The notes beneath the pieces were generated by a model that worked only from the letters and a program-made list of their open reading frames with translations, was not told the origin of the DNA and made no database searches. From Elgaria multicarinata webbii (lineage: Eukaryota; Chordata; Lepidosauria; Squamata; Anguidae): 64,000 nucleotides of DNA. The stretch lies in the NCBI RefSeq assembly GCF_023053635.1, contig NC_086175.1, positions 117,750,740 through 117,814,739 of the forward strand, read 5' to 3'. How positions within the stretch are numbered: the stretch's first letter is position 1; every line of letters starts with the position of its first letter. The position numbers were made by a program, and so were the translations under genes. Below are positions 46,990-64,000 of this stretch, piece after piece.

Positions 46990-47221
46990 TTACATTTATA
47001 TCCTGCCTTTTTTTCTCCAAGGAACCCAAGACAGTGAACATAATCCTCCTCATCTCCATTTTTATCCTTAGAACAACCCTGTGAGGTAGGATGGGCTGAG
47101 CGTCAGTGACTGGCCCAAAGTCACCCAGTGGGTTTCTAACTTTCTATGGCTGAGTGGGGACTAGAACCCGTATCTCCCAACTCCCAGTCCAACACTCACA
47201 CCACTAAACCACACTGGCTCT
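46990..47221 (-). repeat. tRNA-derived SINE
   Basis: Minus-strand full-length copy preceded by (TTAG)n. Confidence 0.85.
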
Positions 47222-47505
47222 ATACCACATCCTTCAGGATACACCTGATGGAAAGGGAACCCTTCATGCAACATTGATGGCTTGTTATCAAGAATGTTAT
47301 GACAAAGTTGAATCACAGTTGATAACACTGAATGATGCAAGCATGCTGAATTGTTCACTACAGAAACTATCCTACTACATGACAGACTTCATCTCCTACA
47401 GTGGCCCAAAATCTCATAAAGAAATACTTTTGTAAGCCGCTGTGAGAGCCTTTTTTGGCTGAATGGCAGCATAAAAATGCTTAAATAAATAAATAAATAA
47501 AGCCA

Positions 47506-49740
47506 AAGTGTACAGTTTTTAAGGAATCTGATGTCAACAGAAGAGCTAGGAATTTAAAATATTTTAAATAAGTAGACTTGGTATGATGTCTGTGCAAAAC
47601 TGGAAGTATAGCAAATTCTACTACTTTGAACGTTGAGAGTATAGAATCTACAAACATGATGGATAGTGATTAAATGGTTACGGACCACCCCCATATCAAG
47701 AAAGGAAATGAGTTCTTATCCTGAGTATGTTCCAACATAGACTGTTTTCAATACAACATTGCAAGAAGGGCCAAAGAAAATAACTCACATATGTGTTCTG
47801 CCAGTCATAACAGCTACCCCAAGAGATTATTAAATTCAGATGACTTCCTTGACATTACTTGAAAATTTAACAAAACATATTTGTGGAACAGATTCAAAAC
47901 GTGTTAAGACATTAGATTTCAGTCTCTACTGTGCAGCAATTAATAATTTCTCAACAGTATCTTAGTGATCAATTTGTCTTGCGGCCTGGTGAACTGCATA
48001 AATGTATGGCATTACTTTGTGCTATTAGCACTTCTATTTCCTGTAGAACATCCCCCCCAAAAAGTACAAATGAGGTTATATCCTATAAATGTGCAACTAT
48101 CTGAGAAACCATTGACTCTACAGTAAATGTTGTAGAGACCACTTTTTAGGCTTAGGAAATATCTTTAAAATGAGACCATAACATTTAAAATCCGTCCATA
48201 AATAATGGAGAGATTAACAATTTTATGAATTTCATTGGTGGCCGTCTTGATGACACCATGCACCATAGAATGACACCATAGAAATTATTCATTTATAGGT
48301 AGTTTCCGATAAGATAAAACCAGTCCCACCTTTTCCTCACTATTTTGCTTGGTTCTTTGCTTGATAAAAACATGCCAAAATTTGGAAATGCTTTCATAAA
48401 CTGCCTGGAATGAACTTGAGGTTAAAAATATTTGAAGGTGGGGGAAAAATGAAATGGACAGAGCTGTCTGTCCCTAGCTCCTAACTCCATTCTTTATGAA
48501 TAAGTAGAAAGGCATTGGTCCAATTAAAGATCCTGTGTATGTGCGTACAAGAGTTGAGCTCTGCACCAAATTATCCATTAAATGAATGGATCATCCTCTA
48601 TTAGATAACAGACATTCCTTGCTGAAGCATGATCCTGTTTTTATCCAAAGATCAGCGACCCAGCCAAAGGATAGACGCACGAACAACCTGACAGCAGAAG
48701 CAAAATGAGAAAAAGCAGATCACCAACGGTATGCAAATGGAGTTACCAATACATGATGGCATTTCCCATTTTGTATCCTTAACCCTGCAAATACTGTAAT
48801 TAATTGTTGTTGACATACAGTATGTGGTCCTGTTCCAAATTATTTTACTGATTCCATGATTTTAACACTTTCCTGTCAGATCTGAGAAAAAGCAGGCATG
48901 GATTCTATTTACAGTACAATGTACAGCAGTTTGGTACCACTTTTGACTGTCATGACTTCCTTCAAATAGTCAAAGGGTTTTAATTTGGTGTGGAGGTGAG
49001 AATTCTCCATCTCTACACACATAACTACAATTCCACAGTTCTTTGGGAAGATGAAATGACTGTGCTTTAAGTCTGTGGTGTAGATAGGCCCATGGTCTAC
49101 ATAGCTGGCTGCAACCTCATCTACTCATGCAGCAGAATGAAGTGGTAGAAACCAAACATGGTAGAATGCTACTCCTTACCATTCAACCTGTAGACAGGCC
49201 TAGGGATGGCACGAGTGTCCAACTGGGTAAGCAAGTGTGGTGCCTCCCCATATCTGGCCTTCATGGATCCAGTCGCAAGCGCTTGGTGCGACTGCAGACT
49301 GCACCCGAGAACTTGAGAGACATCTGTGGGGGCTTGGGTGTGGGTTCACCCTGGCTTCCAGCTCTCCCCTCCACTGCATTAATGTCCGCTGCCATTAATG
49401 CAGTGGGGGAAATGAACCCTTTCTGGAGTCTCCAGATAACATGCGTTTCACCTCCCCCCCCCCCCACCACCAATCTTAGGGCCTTAAAGGTCCTATTAAT
49501 GCAAGGGCAAACCATTAGCATGGAAACATAAACCATTTGTGGCTGCCATTAGCATGGAATAGGAAAGCACGCCTTTCTCCCCTACGCCAATGGGGACATT
49601 AAAGGCCCTATTAACACAAGGCCCACATTAGTGCGGGGGGGGGGGGGGAGGGACATGCAATTTCTGGAGCTCTGGAAATCATGCATTTCCTCCCATTACG
49701 TTAATGGCAGTCATAAGGGGAAAGGGCTGGAAACCAGGGC
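47506..49740. other. Long stretch without recognised repeat or gene
   Basis: AT-rich to about 49090, then a GC-richer part with C and G runs (49453-49466, 49637-49649). No open frame with family features. It stands out in a spacer otherwise packed with repeats. A LINE-type tail at 47432-47504 borders it. Confidence 0.45.
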
Positions 49741-49742
49741 TA

Positions 49743-50342
49743 TTTCAGTGGGGTAGTAAATCTAAAACACTAAAAGAGCTATTTATTTATTTATTACATT
49801 TAATTTAATTTATTATTTTATTAAATAATAAAATAATTTATTATTTAATGTAATAATAAATCTAATGCACAAGGTGGCTGTGCACCACCTTGGATCTGAA
49901 CCCTGAATCCAAAGCGGATCGGGCTAATTCGGACCCTTCTAAACCGGATCTGAGGCTGTTTGGGTGAAGGCCGAGGCCAATTGGCTCTGAAGCTTCGGGC
50001 TGCCTCAGCGCTGGCCCACCCTCCGTCCCCTCAGCCCAATCTCCTTACCTGCTGCCTCCTCCGCTGCCACCACCTTGGTTCTGGTGGCTTCCGGTGCCAC
50101 CCCAGAAATGAAAAGGAGTAGGCCGCACAATTTTAAGATATCGCACAGCCTAGTACCTCTATGCATCGGCAGCAGTGGAAGCCGCCAGATGCAAGAGCGG
50201 CAGCAACAGGCGGCGGAGGCAGGTAAGTGGGGAAGGGGGGTTATGCATGGTGGTAGTGGAAGCCGCCGGACATAAGTTCTGACTGAAGTGCAGAGTAGAT
50301 TCACTGCTCCGCTAAAATAGCAGCCACCAGCCTCCATTGTTC
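49743..50342. mobile_element. Enlarged hAT-like fold-back element
   Basis: Left arm TTTCAGTGGGGTAGTAAATC and right arm GTTCTGACTGAAGTGCAGAG to GCCACCAGCCTCCATTG are the family at 22704. Between them lie an AT palindrome and about 400 bases of GC-rich sequence. Confidence 0.55.
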
Positions 50343-50345
50343 CCA

Positions 50346-50990
50346 ACTATCATAAACTTCACATTACATTGAACTAAATATAGGAATTATGGGAAAGATA
50401 AAGAGATGGGTGTGTGTTTGTGTGTATGTATGCATATATAGCTTGTAATGGAAATGATGGGGCAGCATGTGCCAGTATGCTGCCCAATTCATGACAACCC
50501 ACATGTGGGTTGTCATGACATGCAAACCAGGCCTTAGAGTAATCAATAGGGCATAAGTTCATCATGACTAACTTATTTTCCATTGCTTGGGTCTATTCTA
50601 GATATGACTAAATCTGGTTTCAATACAATGTATATTTTAAAAGGTGGGGCAGGAGAGACTGTAGGAGAAGTAAAGAAAAGGGACAGTAAAGAAGAGGAAA
50701 GGAGTGAGTGGGTACAGGCATGGGAGGCTGTAGATGCCAGGGACGTGGCCACCAGAAGGCTTGAAGAAGATTGATTTCTCAGTTTGGGGAGAAACTTGAC
50801 AACTAGAAGCCCTGGTGCCTACCCAGGGAATTTCCAGCATGCCTTCATTTCAATAAATTTCCTTTTCATGTGTCATAAGTGGGGGTGGGGAGCACTGAAG
50901 TTAATTACTGTGCATTTGTTTTCATTGAGAAGAAAGTCACCAACCCTTTACTGAAGCCTAAAAATAAATCCCCGCTTCCACTGCTTTCTT
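50346..50990. other. Spacer before the L2 element
   Basis: No clear family. The 5' end of the L2 may lie here but I cannot place it. Confidence 0.35.
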
Positions 50991-50993
50991 TAG

Positions 50994-53900
50994 ATGAGTC
51001 TTACGGTGAAACTACACCAATTCCATCTTTCCACACCCACGCACACCCCCACAACACAAAGTACTTTGTCATCTGTCTGCACTTCACTGTACCTACCTTC
51101 TTGCTTCCTGATACTGGTCTTGGCCAGACCATTTCTGGCTGATCCCGTCCTGCGCATGTCTTACTTCCCTGCCTACTTGCTATCTCTCTCCCCATTTCTT
51201 CTCCTAATTCCTTTCTCACCATATCTGTTCCCCATGGCTCGCTCCAAGCTCATCTCTCCCAACCTAATTCCTATTCGGTGTCTCCCCCCCTCACAGCTGC
51301 CTTTCTCGTGCTCCTTATGGAACTGTCGCTCTATTGCTTCCAAGGCCCCTGTCATCCAGGACTTGTTCTTCTCTAGATCTCTCCACCTCCTTGCTCTTAC
51401 TGAAACCTGGCTTCCTGCCCATGACACCGCCATCTCTGCTGCCCTCTCTCTTGGAGGACTCTCTTTCTCTCACTCGAGTCGCCCAGAGGGTCGAGGTGGT
51501 GGTGTGGGTCTTTTATTATCGAGTTTGTGCCAGTTCCAGCCTCTTCCCATTCCACCTTCACACTGTTTCTCCTCCTTTGAGGCACATGTGGTGAGACTCT
51601 TCACTCCGCTGCGACTGCAGGTTGCAGTTCTCTACCGCCCCCCTGGCTCATCCTCTAAATTTCTCTCTGATCTCGACTCGTGGCTGTCCTTTCTCCTCTC
51701 TGACAACTCTCCTACTCTGATTTTAGGTGACTTCAATATCCATGTAGATGACCCTCACGATGCTGCAGCTCTACGATTTCGCTCCTTATCTTCCTCTTAC
51801 GATCTTAAGCTCTGGTCTGAAGCACCCACACATTCCCTTGGACACTGTCTGGATCTTGTCCTCACTCGGAACTGCTCTGTCCTGGACTTTTCTATCGCTG
51901 ACTTTCCTCTGTCAGATCATCATCTAGTCTCTTTCAATATTACTCACAATCCCCCTCCTTCACGTCCCGCTTCTCGCCCTTGTCGTGACCTGCATTCTAT
52001 CAACTACGAGGCTTTTTCTCAGTCCTTAGCCTCCTCTCTTCCTTCTGTCTACACAGCCGTCTCCTTGGACTCAGCCGTCTCCTCCTTTAACTCCTCCTTA
52101 TCTTCAACTCTTGATAATCTTGCTCCATCTACAACTCGGATAGTTCGCCCCTCTCAACCCCAACCGTGGCTCACCTCTTTCCTCCGCTACCTTCGCTCTT
52201 GTTCCCGGGCAGCCGAACGCCTCTGGCGTAAGACCAAGGACTGGGCGGACTTTGTCCACTACAAATTTGTTCTCTCCTCTTTCTCTTCTGCCATTTCACT
52301 GGCCAAACAGCAGCACTACTCAACGTTGATCCAGTCAAATGCTAAGCACCCTCAGCGGCTCTTCGCGTCCTTCAATTCTCTTCTGAAGCCTAATCCGCCA
52401 TCTCTCCCCGCCTCCCTGTCTGCCAACGACTTTGCCTCTTTCTTCAATGCTAAAATCCAAACTATACGCTCCGATCTAGCCAACTCTGCTCCGCTTCCAG
52501 CTCCTGTCCCTCACCTGTCAGCTCCTCCTTCAACTCTCTCGGCATTCCCTTCGGTCTCAGCTGATGAACTGTCTAAAATACTGCGCTCATCGAAGCCTTC
52601 CACTTGTTCCCGTGATCCGATTCCCTCTCGCGTCTTTATTAATCTTATCCCCGCTATCCTCCCGTCCTTGCTTCACATCATTAATTCTTCTCTGTCCTCT
52701 GGTTCATTTCCTTCTGCTTTTAAACATGCTACAGTCTCTCCCATTCTCAAAAAACCCACTCTTGATCGACTATCCCTGTCTAACTACCGACCTGTCTCCC
52801 TCTTGCCCTTTGTCTCAAAGATCCTGGAACGTCTGGTCTACTCTCGTTGTCTTGACTTTCTCTCTAATAACTCTGCTCTGGATCCCTTTCAATCTGGCTT
52901 CCGTCCTTTGCATTCCACTGAAACAGCCCTTACCAAGATCACCAATGATCTTCTTACTGCCAAGTCTAAAGGCCATTATTCTGTTCTTATTCTCCTTGAT
53001 CTAACCGCAGCCTTTGACACGGTTGATCACGATCTTCTCTTAGATTCCCTCCACGACCTTGGACCCTGTGGCTCTGTCTATAACTGGTTCGCCTCCTATC
53101 TAGAGGGTCGCTCTTTCAGCGTGTCGGCTAATGGCAGCTCGTCCTCCTCTTTTCCCCTTTCAGTTGGGGTTCCGCAAGGCTCGGTGCTTGGCCCGTTGTT
53201 GTTCTCTCTATACATGCTGCCCTTGGGCAAGCTCATTCAATCTCACGGCCTCCAATATCACCTGTACGCCGATGATACACAATTATATCTTTCATCTCCG
53301 GAACTTTCTCCAGATGTTCACGATCGTATCTCGGCATGTCTTTCAGATATCTCAGCCTGGCTGCTTCATCGTCGTTTGAAACTTAACATGGCAAAGACTG
53401 AACTGCTAGTTTTTCCTCCTAAACCTTCTCCTCACCTCTCATTCTCCCTTACTGTCAACGATGTCACGCTTACTCCGGTCAAGGAAGCTCGTAGTCTTGG
53501 CTTTATATTTGACTCCTCGCTCTCCTTTACTCCTCACATCGAGGCAGTAGCTAAATCCTGTCGTTTCTTCCTGTATAATATTGCCAGGATTCGACCATTT
53601 TTGTCTGTCTCTTCTGCCAAGACTCTCGTTCACGCACTGGTTATCTCTCGGTTGGACTACTGCAACCTTCTTCTCTCTGGCCTTCCTTCGTCTCACATCA
53701 GTCCGCTGGTCTCTGTCCACCACTCTGCCGCTAAGATCATCTTCTTGGCCCGCCGCTCTGACCATGTCACTCCACTTCTGAAATCTCTTCATTGGCTTCC
53801 AATTCACTTCAGAATCCAATATAAACTTCTCCTACTGACCTTCAAAGCTCTTCACTGCCTAGCTCCTGCCTATCTCTCCTCTCTCATCTCACACTATCGC

Positions 53901-54296
53901 CCCGCTCGGGCTCTCCACTCCTCCGATGCCATGCTTCTCGCCTGCCCAAGGACCTCCACTTCCCTTACTCGGCTTCGTCCTTTTTCTTCTGCTGCCCCTT
54001 ACGCCTGGAACGCTCTTCCAGAACACTTGAGAACTACAAACTCAATCACTGCTTTTAAGACTCAGCTCAAAACTTTTCTTTTCCCTATAGCCTTCAAATA
54101 TTGAGTTTGTTCTGACTTTACACTGTTGGTTTTGCCCTACCCTGTGCCTGTTTACACTTCCCTGTGCCTGTTTGCATTCTTCTTCCCTCTTTATTGTTTA
54201 CTACAACTTATTAGATTGTAAGCCTATGCGGCAGGGTCTTGCTATTTACTGTGTTATCTGTACAGCACCATGTACATTGATGGTGCTATATAAATA

Positions 54297-54327
<31 letters not shown>

Positions 54328-54328
54328 G
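50994..54328 (+). mobile_element. Near-complete L2 LINE with intact ORF2
   Basis: One uninterrupted frame of 1036 codons (50994-54104) encodes an AP-like endonuclease followed by a reverse transcriptase. Endonuclease blocks: [21 protein letters not shown] (about 51723-51743) and SDHHLVSF (about 51910-51935). RT blocks: [63 protein letters not shown] (53265-53291) and the C-terminal [33 protein letters not shown]. The likely true start is Met81 (51234). The 3' end has the L2 hairpin (AGCACCATGTACATTGATGGTGCT) and an (AAT)n tail. An intact frame means a recent insertion; a 5'-truncated relative lies at 18994. Confidence 0.9.
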
Positions 54329-54355
54329 GAGAATCATGAAATATGCAGGTTTATT

Positions 54356-54468
54356 CCTGCATTGAGCAAGGGGTTGATTCCTGCATTCGATTCCTGCATT
54401 GAGCAGGGGGTTGGACTTGATGGCCTTATAGGCCCCTTCCAACTCTACTATTCTAAGATTCTATGGTT
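54356..54468 (+). repeat. CR1 extreme 3' end
   Basis: GGGGGTTGGACTTGATGGCC to CTACTATTCTAAGATTCTA; the TTGATTCCTGCATT piece is locally duplicated. Confidence 0.8.
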
Positions 54469-54716
54469 AGAAAAGCTACAATCCTCCTCCTATCTTCCTT
54501 TGCAAAGGCTGAAACTTTAAACCATCCCCTCTCCACTCGGAAAATGGAAGTATCTTTGGCTGAGGAAAGGTGGCCGCCATTGGGAGGGGTAGGAGAAAAA
54601 TGAGAGGCATGGGAGGAGTTAAGCAAGCCCACGCCATGATATTTCCTTACAAATATGCATCTCTCTTCTTATGTTCTTTTATCCAGCTAATTGTACTCTC
54701 ACCCCATCCCCACCCA

Positions 54717-54857
54717 GGCCACAGCTAGACCTAAGGTTTATCCTGGGATCATCCAGGGTTCGCCCCTGGCTGAGCACTGGATCCCCTGTGTGTCACCTAG
54801 ATGAACAGATTTGACCCCTGGACGATCCAGGGATAAACCTTAGGTCTAGCTATGGCC
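54717..54857. mobile_element. Harbinger-like MITE with GGCC ends
   Basis: Ends GGCCACAGCTAGACCTAAGG and CCTTAGGTCTAGCTATGGCC, flanked by CCA on both sides. 141 bp. Confidence 0.85.
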
Positions 54858-54860
54858 CCA

Positions 54861-56457
54861 AATAATATGTCCTGCTTATGCACAGGAATGTCTTTTGTTG
54901 AATCAAGGGGAACATGGGGTAGGGGAACAGCTAAAGGACCTATCTTCTTCCTCCACTTATCATGCACACAAATGCAAACAAGAACCATAGGATCACAATA
55001 CACACCCCAGGAAACTCCCTGGACCTTTGTATTGTGCAGTTCCTCAGAATCAGAAACAAGATATTACTAACATAATAAAGGCTTATCTCACATTATTCAG
55101 ACATCAACTAGTGTGGGAGTGTGACAAGGCTCGGCTTTTCAGTCCTGCCTTCATGACAGCTGCTCGGAAGTGGCTCACCTGCTCCCTCTTTCCCAACACA
55201 GGTGTGCCAGGCAGAAGAAGGAGCAGATTTTCACCCTTAGCCCCATCCCAGCAGACGGAGCAATCAGAGAGGGGGTTCTTTGAGTCAGTTCCTGCAGGGA
55301 CAGGCCTGTGTTTACACGCCGCCACATGTGCAATGTTGCAGAAAGCCACAGCTATGCCCACAGTAAACAACAGGGCTTGTATTTGTAGGCATCTTATCAT
55401 GCAACTGATGAAACATTACATTGCACGCACGTTGGAAATGAATGAATGGGATGAGCTTGAATCTAATGACTGGCAGATTTTGCTTGAGTCCTCCCGGATT
55501 TCTATTCAGAAGCTGTATTATAGTACTTACTTATTTTCTATCCTCCCTTTCTGACCTCCTTTGAAAGAGGGTTCCAGAGCCTGGGAGCAGCCACCAAGAA
55601 GACCTTCTCTTGGGTCCCCATGAGGGCCTCCCCCGAAAGGCAGTGGGGCAAATGTGGGGCAAGTGGAGGCCACAAAGGAGGCCATGGGGAGGGGGAATGT
55701 ACTGCCCACCTGTGCTCTATTCGAAGGACTGTCCAGTCCATATTTTATCCACCTTTCTAGTGTTTTAGCTAAACAGGAAGCGTCATATAATAAGGGTGAA
55801 CAGGCCCTTGAAGTTGCCCACCCACAGTTAGCACCTAATCAGCAGCCTGAGCAAGTGGGTCACCCAGTCACAGTCTTCCCCGCCATAGTGAGATGTCTTG
55901 TATTTCTATTCAAATTAGAGTAATTATTTCAGAATTTGCATCTATATCCATAAATTAGCACACACGTTTTATGCAAATTGGTGTCCTCTTTGGGATACAG
56001 TTCCCTTCCCACTTCTCTTGGCAACATGTAAGTGACCACTCTAGCACAGAAGGGCAGATTTGGTGAGACTGCAGATGTGTGTAGTGGTATCTGCACAGAG
56101 GAGACAGCCTGCCCAGCAGAAAACAGCCCAGGCAGGGCCCAAACCAAGAGGCTACCTACTGCCATATCCCAGGCTGTCGTTCAGACATTGCTGTGCCTCT
56201 GGACCTTTGTAGGTGGGTTGGGTGTGGGCAACGTCGAAGATAACACGCAAATGCTGCAGCACAGGTTTTTAGAGAGACATGGATAGGAAGTCCCTGTTTT
56301 CAAAAGACCTGAACAAATTGGGATCAACTAAGCTGAACTCAGCTCATCAGCTATGTATTGTAGCCTGGACATCCCTGGTTGTTGTTGTTGTTAATCCCAA
56401 AGGAACATTGGATATCCTTCAACATTTTAAAGATAAAAATAGGGGGATGATCCTGGA
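54861..56457. other. Spacer with little recognisable content
   Basis: A LINE-like fragment (GGGTTCCAGAGCCTGGGAGC) at 55565-55625. The 175-codon frame at 55027-55554 matches no family I know and is not called. Confidence 0.4.
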
Positions 56458-56582
56458 ACATAAGAAGAGCCCTGCTAGTTCAGACCAAGGTCCATCTAGT
56501 CCAGCATTCTATTCACACAATGGCCAACTAGCTGTTGATCAGCAACCCACAAGAAGGACATGGGTGCATTAGCACCCTCCTA
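56458..56582 (-). repeat. CR1-type LINE 3' end
   Basis: ACATAAGAAGAGCCCTGCTA to GCATTAGCACCCTCC, the reverse of the end at 39700-39838. Confidence 0.78.
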
Positions 56583-57780
56583 TGTTCCTGAACAAATGAT
56601 CTACAAAGTCATTCTGACTCCAATACAGCCCTACTCTCATATTAAGGATCTTTTTGAGTCCCCCTCATCCTTCAGCATCTCCACTGTTAAAAACATGCAG
56701 GGCCACACCAAAGGTAGACATGGCCACGCTCCTGTTTAGGGACCACACAGAGAAGGAGGCCCACTGACAAGAATCCCCTGGACCTGCTCCTCGCTGTTGC
56801 AATCTGCTTGTTCACCTCCCTCTGACTCTGGTCCAGACATCATTAATGGTGTGAAGGAGGAGCAATTAATGCCCCTGCCTGCTTGTTCATTGGCTGCCAG
56901 CTTCACAGGGCTGGCCTCAAGGGTAGTCACGGTCAGGCACCTGCTAAGGGCCCACAGGCCAGCAGCGGCCCCACTGACACAACACCGGCCCCCCATCCTT
57001 GCTCCTCCTCTTCACCATTGAAACCTCTCATTCACCTGCCTCTCCCTCTTGCTTAGCCAATGGTGGTGGCGAGAAGAAGAGCAGGAGATGCCACCCATTA
57101 TTTTCTTACTGCTTGCCCCACAAGCGAGGGATAGCAGGATGAGGAACAGGATGAGGAGCAATAGCAGCTAGTGATAAGGGTGATGAGAAGGTAGAGGATC
57201 AGCAATGGTTGGTAACAATCTTGATGATAAGCTAGATTCACTGTGGGAGGGGGTCCCATTGAAGGTGTCTTGCCCAAGGACCCTTCAAAGCATTGAACAG
57301 GCCTGCTCAATACCCATTTATTCTGCAATGGCCTGTTCTGCATTGAGTTAAAAGACAAGACAATAATGGTTCTTTTTGGCTCCTGATATGCTGATTATTG
57401 GACTACAGCTCTCAGCATTCCTGACCATTGCCCATGTTGTCTGGGGTTGTTGGGAGCTGCAGTTCAAGGCATCTGGAGGGCACCAGGTTGGGGGAAATAG
57501 TTGAATTTGTACAGTTTAGGGTAGTTCTCCAGCCTCTGACATTAAGAGCTCAAAGTTGGCCGCAAAGGAGGAATTCTGAATTGGCTCGTTTACTTAAAGT
57601 TCCTGATATTACTTGACTTGTTCTTGGGAACTGAGAGCCTTGCTTTAGGGATTTATAACTGGGATGTCATTGTGCATCAGGACTGGTAAAGAAGAATACT
57701 TGATTGGCCTCTGAGATTTATTGAGAAGTGTCAAGATATTATAACAATTTCTGCTGGCCTCATCAAATTATCCACCTTTT
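56583..57780. other. Unassigned spacer
   Basis: A degraded GGACTACAGCTCTCAGCATT repeat at 57375-57500. Nothing else recognised. Confidence 0.4.
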
Positions 57781-57786
57781 AATATA

Positions 57787-57970
57787 CTGTATTTCTTCGA
57801 TTCTAAGACGCCATCAATTGTAAGACGCATTCTAATTTCAGTACCCACCAACAGAAAAAAAGCTTTGATTCTAAGAAATAATAAACACACCTGCGATTCT
57901 AAGATGCACCCTGTTTTTAGAGATGTTTATATGGGGGGAAAAGTGCGTCTCAGAATTGAAGAAATACGGT
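57787..57970. mobile_element. Fold-back MITE with about 25-bp ends
   Basis: CTGTATTTCTTCGATTCTAA at the left mirrors CAGAATTGAAGAAATACGG at the right, with TA at both flanks. Superfamily not determined; the TA flanks would suit Tc1/mariner. Confidence 0.72.
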
Positions 57971-58097
57971 AATACATATATACTTAAAACTAGCCCTGCT
58001 TTGACAGAGAATGTAGTATTTATTTTAAACTAGTTCATGTTTACATGTTAATGTTTCATTCAGACATTGGTTCAGTTTTTATAATTTATATAGATCT

Positions 58098-58100
58098 TTA

Positions 58101-58137
<37 letters not shown>

Positions 58138-58330
58138 TACCTGCTCTCCATTTTGATTGAGGCGGGGAACAACACTAAGTATAAAATACATAAAATACTG
58201 ATTAAAAATATAGTATACATTGTTAAAATATCCTAAAAGCACCCTAAAATTCCACTGGATGTCAATCGGTTAACATAAGCCAGTCAAATAAGAGCCAATT
58301 CAATGGCCAAATCCCTATGAAAAGGTAAAT
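58098..58330 (-). repeat. (ATT)n and LINE 3' tail upstream of gene C
   Basis: About 13 ATT units, then CCTGCTCTCCATTTTGATTG and AAAATACATAAAATACTGAT. Confidence 0.55.
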
Positions 58331-58523
58331 GAGGGTGGAGAAAGGGTTATTCCCATATTTCTTTTTAAATTCTTTATTGAAAAAGTCCTACTTGACGAAT
58401 CCCAGCTACCTTATTAGTAATTTCCAAATCAAGGCTTTTACACTTAGCAGCCTAGATTGTGTGTCACTCTGCTGAAAGGGAGCATATTCTATGTTTGGCA
58501 AGTCAGCGGATGTTATAATGCAG

Positions 58524-58571
58524 TGAGTCATGATTCTGTTGATTTTATAGAACAAACATGAAGTATATATA
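58524..58571 (+). promoter_or_regulatory. Gene C core promoter: AP-1 site and TATA box
   Basis: Canonical AP-1 site TGAGTCA at 58524-58530 and TATATATA at 58564-58571, 92 bases before the chosen ATG. The layout matches the inducible MMP promoter design. Confidence 0.75.
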
Positions 58572-58662
58572 GAGGGACATTGGAAGCAAAGAGACAGATC
58601 CATTGGCAGAGAGTGCAGCTTGCTTTTGGGACTCTGAGGCGGATACAGAAGCAAAAGCCAAA

Positions 58663-63682
<5,020 letters not shown>

Positions 63683-64000
63683 GTAAATATTCTGAGTCTC
63701 ATATGTCCCTGTTTAATGTTAATGAGCTGGAAATTATGAATCTAAGGAGGCTGGAAAGAATGTGCTATAGGCAGGGGTTCTGAAAGATTACTCCACAAAG
63801 CCTAGCTGTTCAACATATGTCCATTGCTCTATTACAAAAGAGCACATTTCTTCTTCGTTGCACCTTGTGGCTCTCCTAAACACATCTTAGGAAATCAATT
63901 TCACAAATGGATTATGAGAATGATACAAGAAATATCGTGGCACTGTGCAAAATTTGGATAAAACTGAGTAAATGGGGGCTCAACATCGCTACAAATAGAC

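Noticed and set aside
55027-55554. 175-codon open frame
   Set aside because: No recognisable motif, no splice or promoter context, and low-frequency stops are expected by chance at this length.
58603-58662. Upstream in-frame ATG for gene C
   Set aside because: It would put 20 hydrophilic residues ahead of a clear signal peptide; the ATG at 58663 fits the family.
33441-58662. A fourth MMP gene or pseudogene between MMP13 and gene C
   Set aside because: I looked for cysteine-switch, zinc-motif and hemopexin coding in the listed frames and found none; short degraded exons could be missed.

Overview
The window looks like nuclear DNA of a squamate reptile, most likely a lizard. Genes are split into small exons with large introns. 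The interspersed repeats are CR1 and L2 LINEs, a tRNA-derived SINE of the kind common in squamates, many short fold-back DNA transposons and long (ATT)n/(TTTA)n runs. No bacterial, viral or plasmid genes and no CRISPR array were seen.

The genes are three tandem matrix metalloproteinases (MMPs), all on the + strand, from the cluster that in human lies at 11q22. Gene A (4393-17536) is complete and encodes a 465-aa collagenase-3-like MMP. Gene B (22480-33440) is complete and encodes a 473-aa protein that I recognise as MMP13. Gene C (58663-63682, running off the right edge) is a stromelysin-type MMP; exons 1-7 are present and the last three are expected downstream. All three use the same 10-exon plan with identical intron phases (0,2,1,1,1,2,1,2,1 as far as visible), so they arose by tandem duplication. 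Transcription-wise, MMP13 followed by a stromelysin-like gene matches the human order. Gene A lies upstream of MMP13, where human has no MMP.

Layout: 1-4300, repeats upstream of gene A. 4300-18140, gene A with promoter and 3' UTR. 18140-22370, repeat-rich spacer. 22370-33650, MMP13. 33650-58500, a 25-kb spacer made largely of transposon copies, including an L2 LINE with a 1036-codon open frame (50994-54104). 58500-64000, gene C.

The proteins would be secreted zymogens: signal peptide, propeptide with a cysteine switch, zinc catalytic domain, hinge, and a four-bladed hemopexin domain. They act outside the cell on collagen and other matrix proteins. Genes B and C have a canonical AP-1 site just upstream of a TATA box, the usual MMP promoter design. 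In gene A the equivalent AP-1 site is altered.

The most interesting biology is gene A. It is an intact MMP13 relative that has lost two of three residues typical of collagenases, has a short proline-poor hinge and carries an extra cysteine in the hemopexin domain. Also notable are many palindromic elements inside MMP introns, a CR1 copy abutting the exon 1 splice donor of gene C, and several structural rearrangements among repeats.
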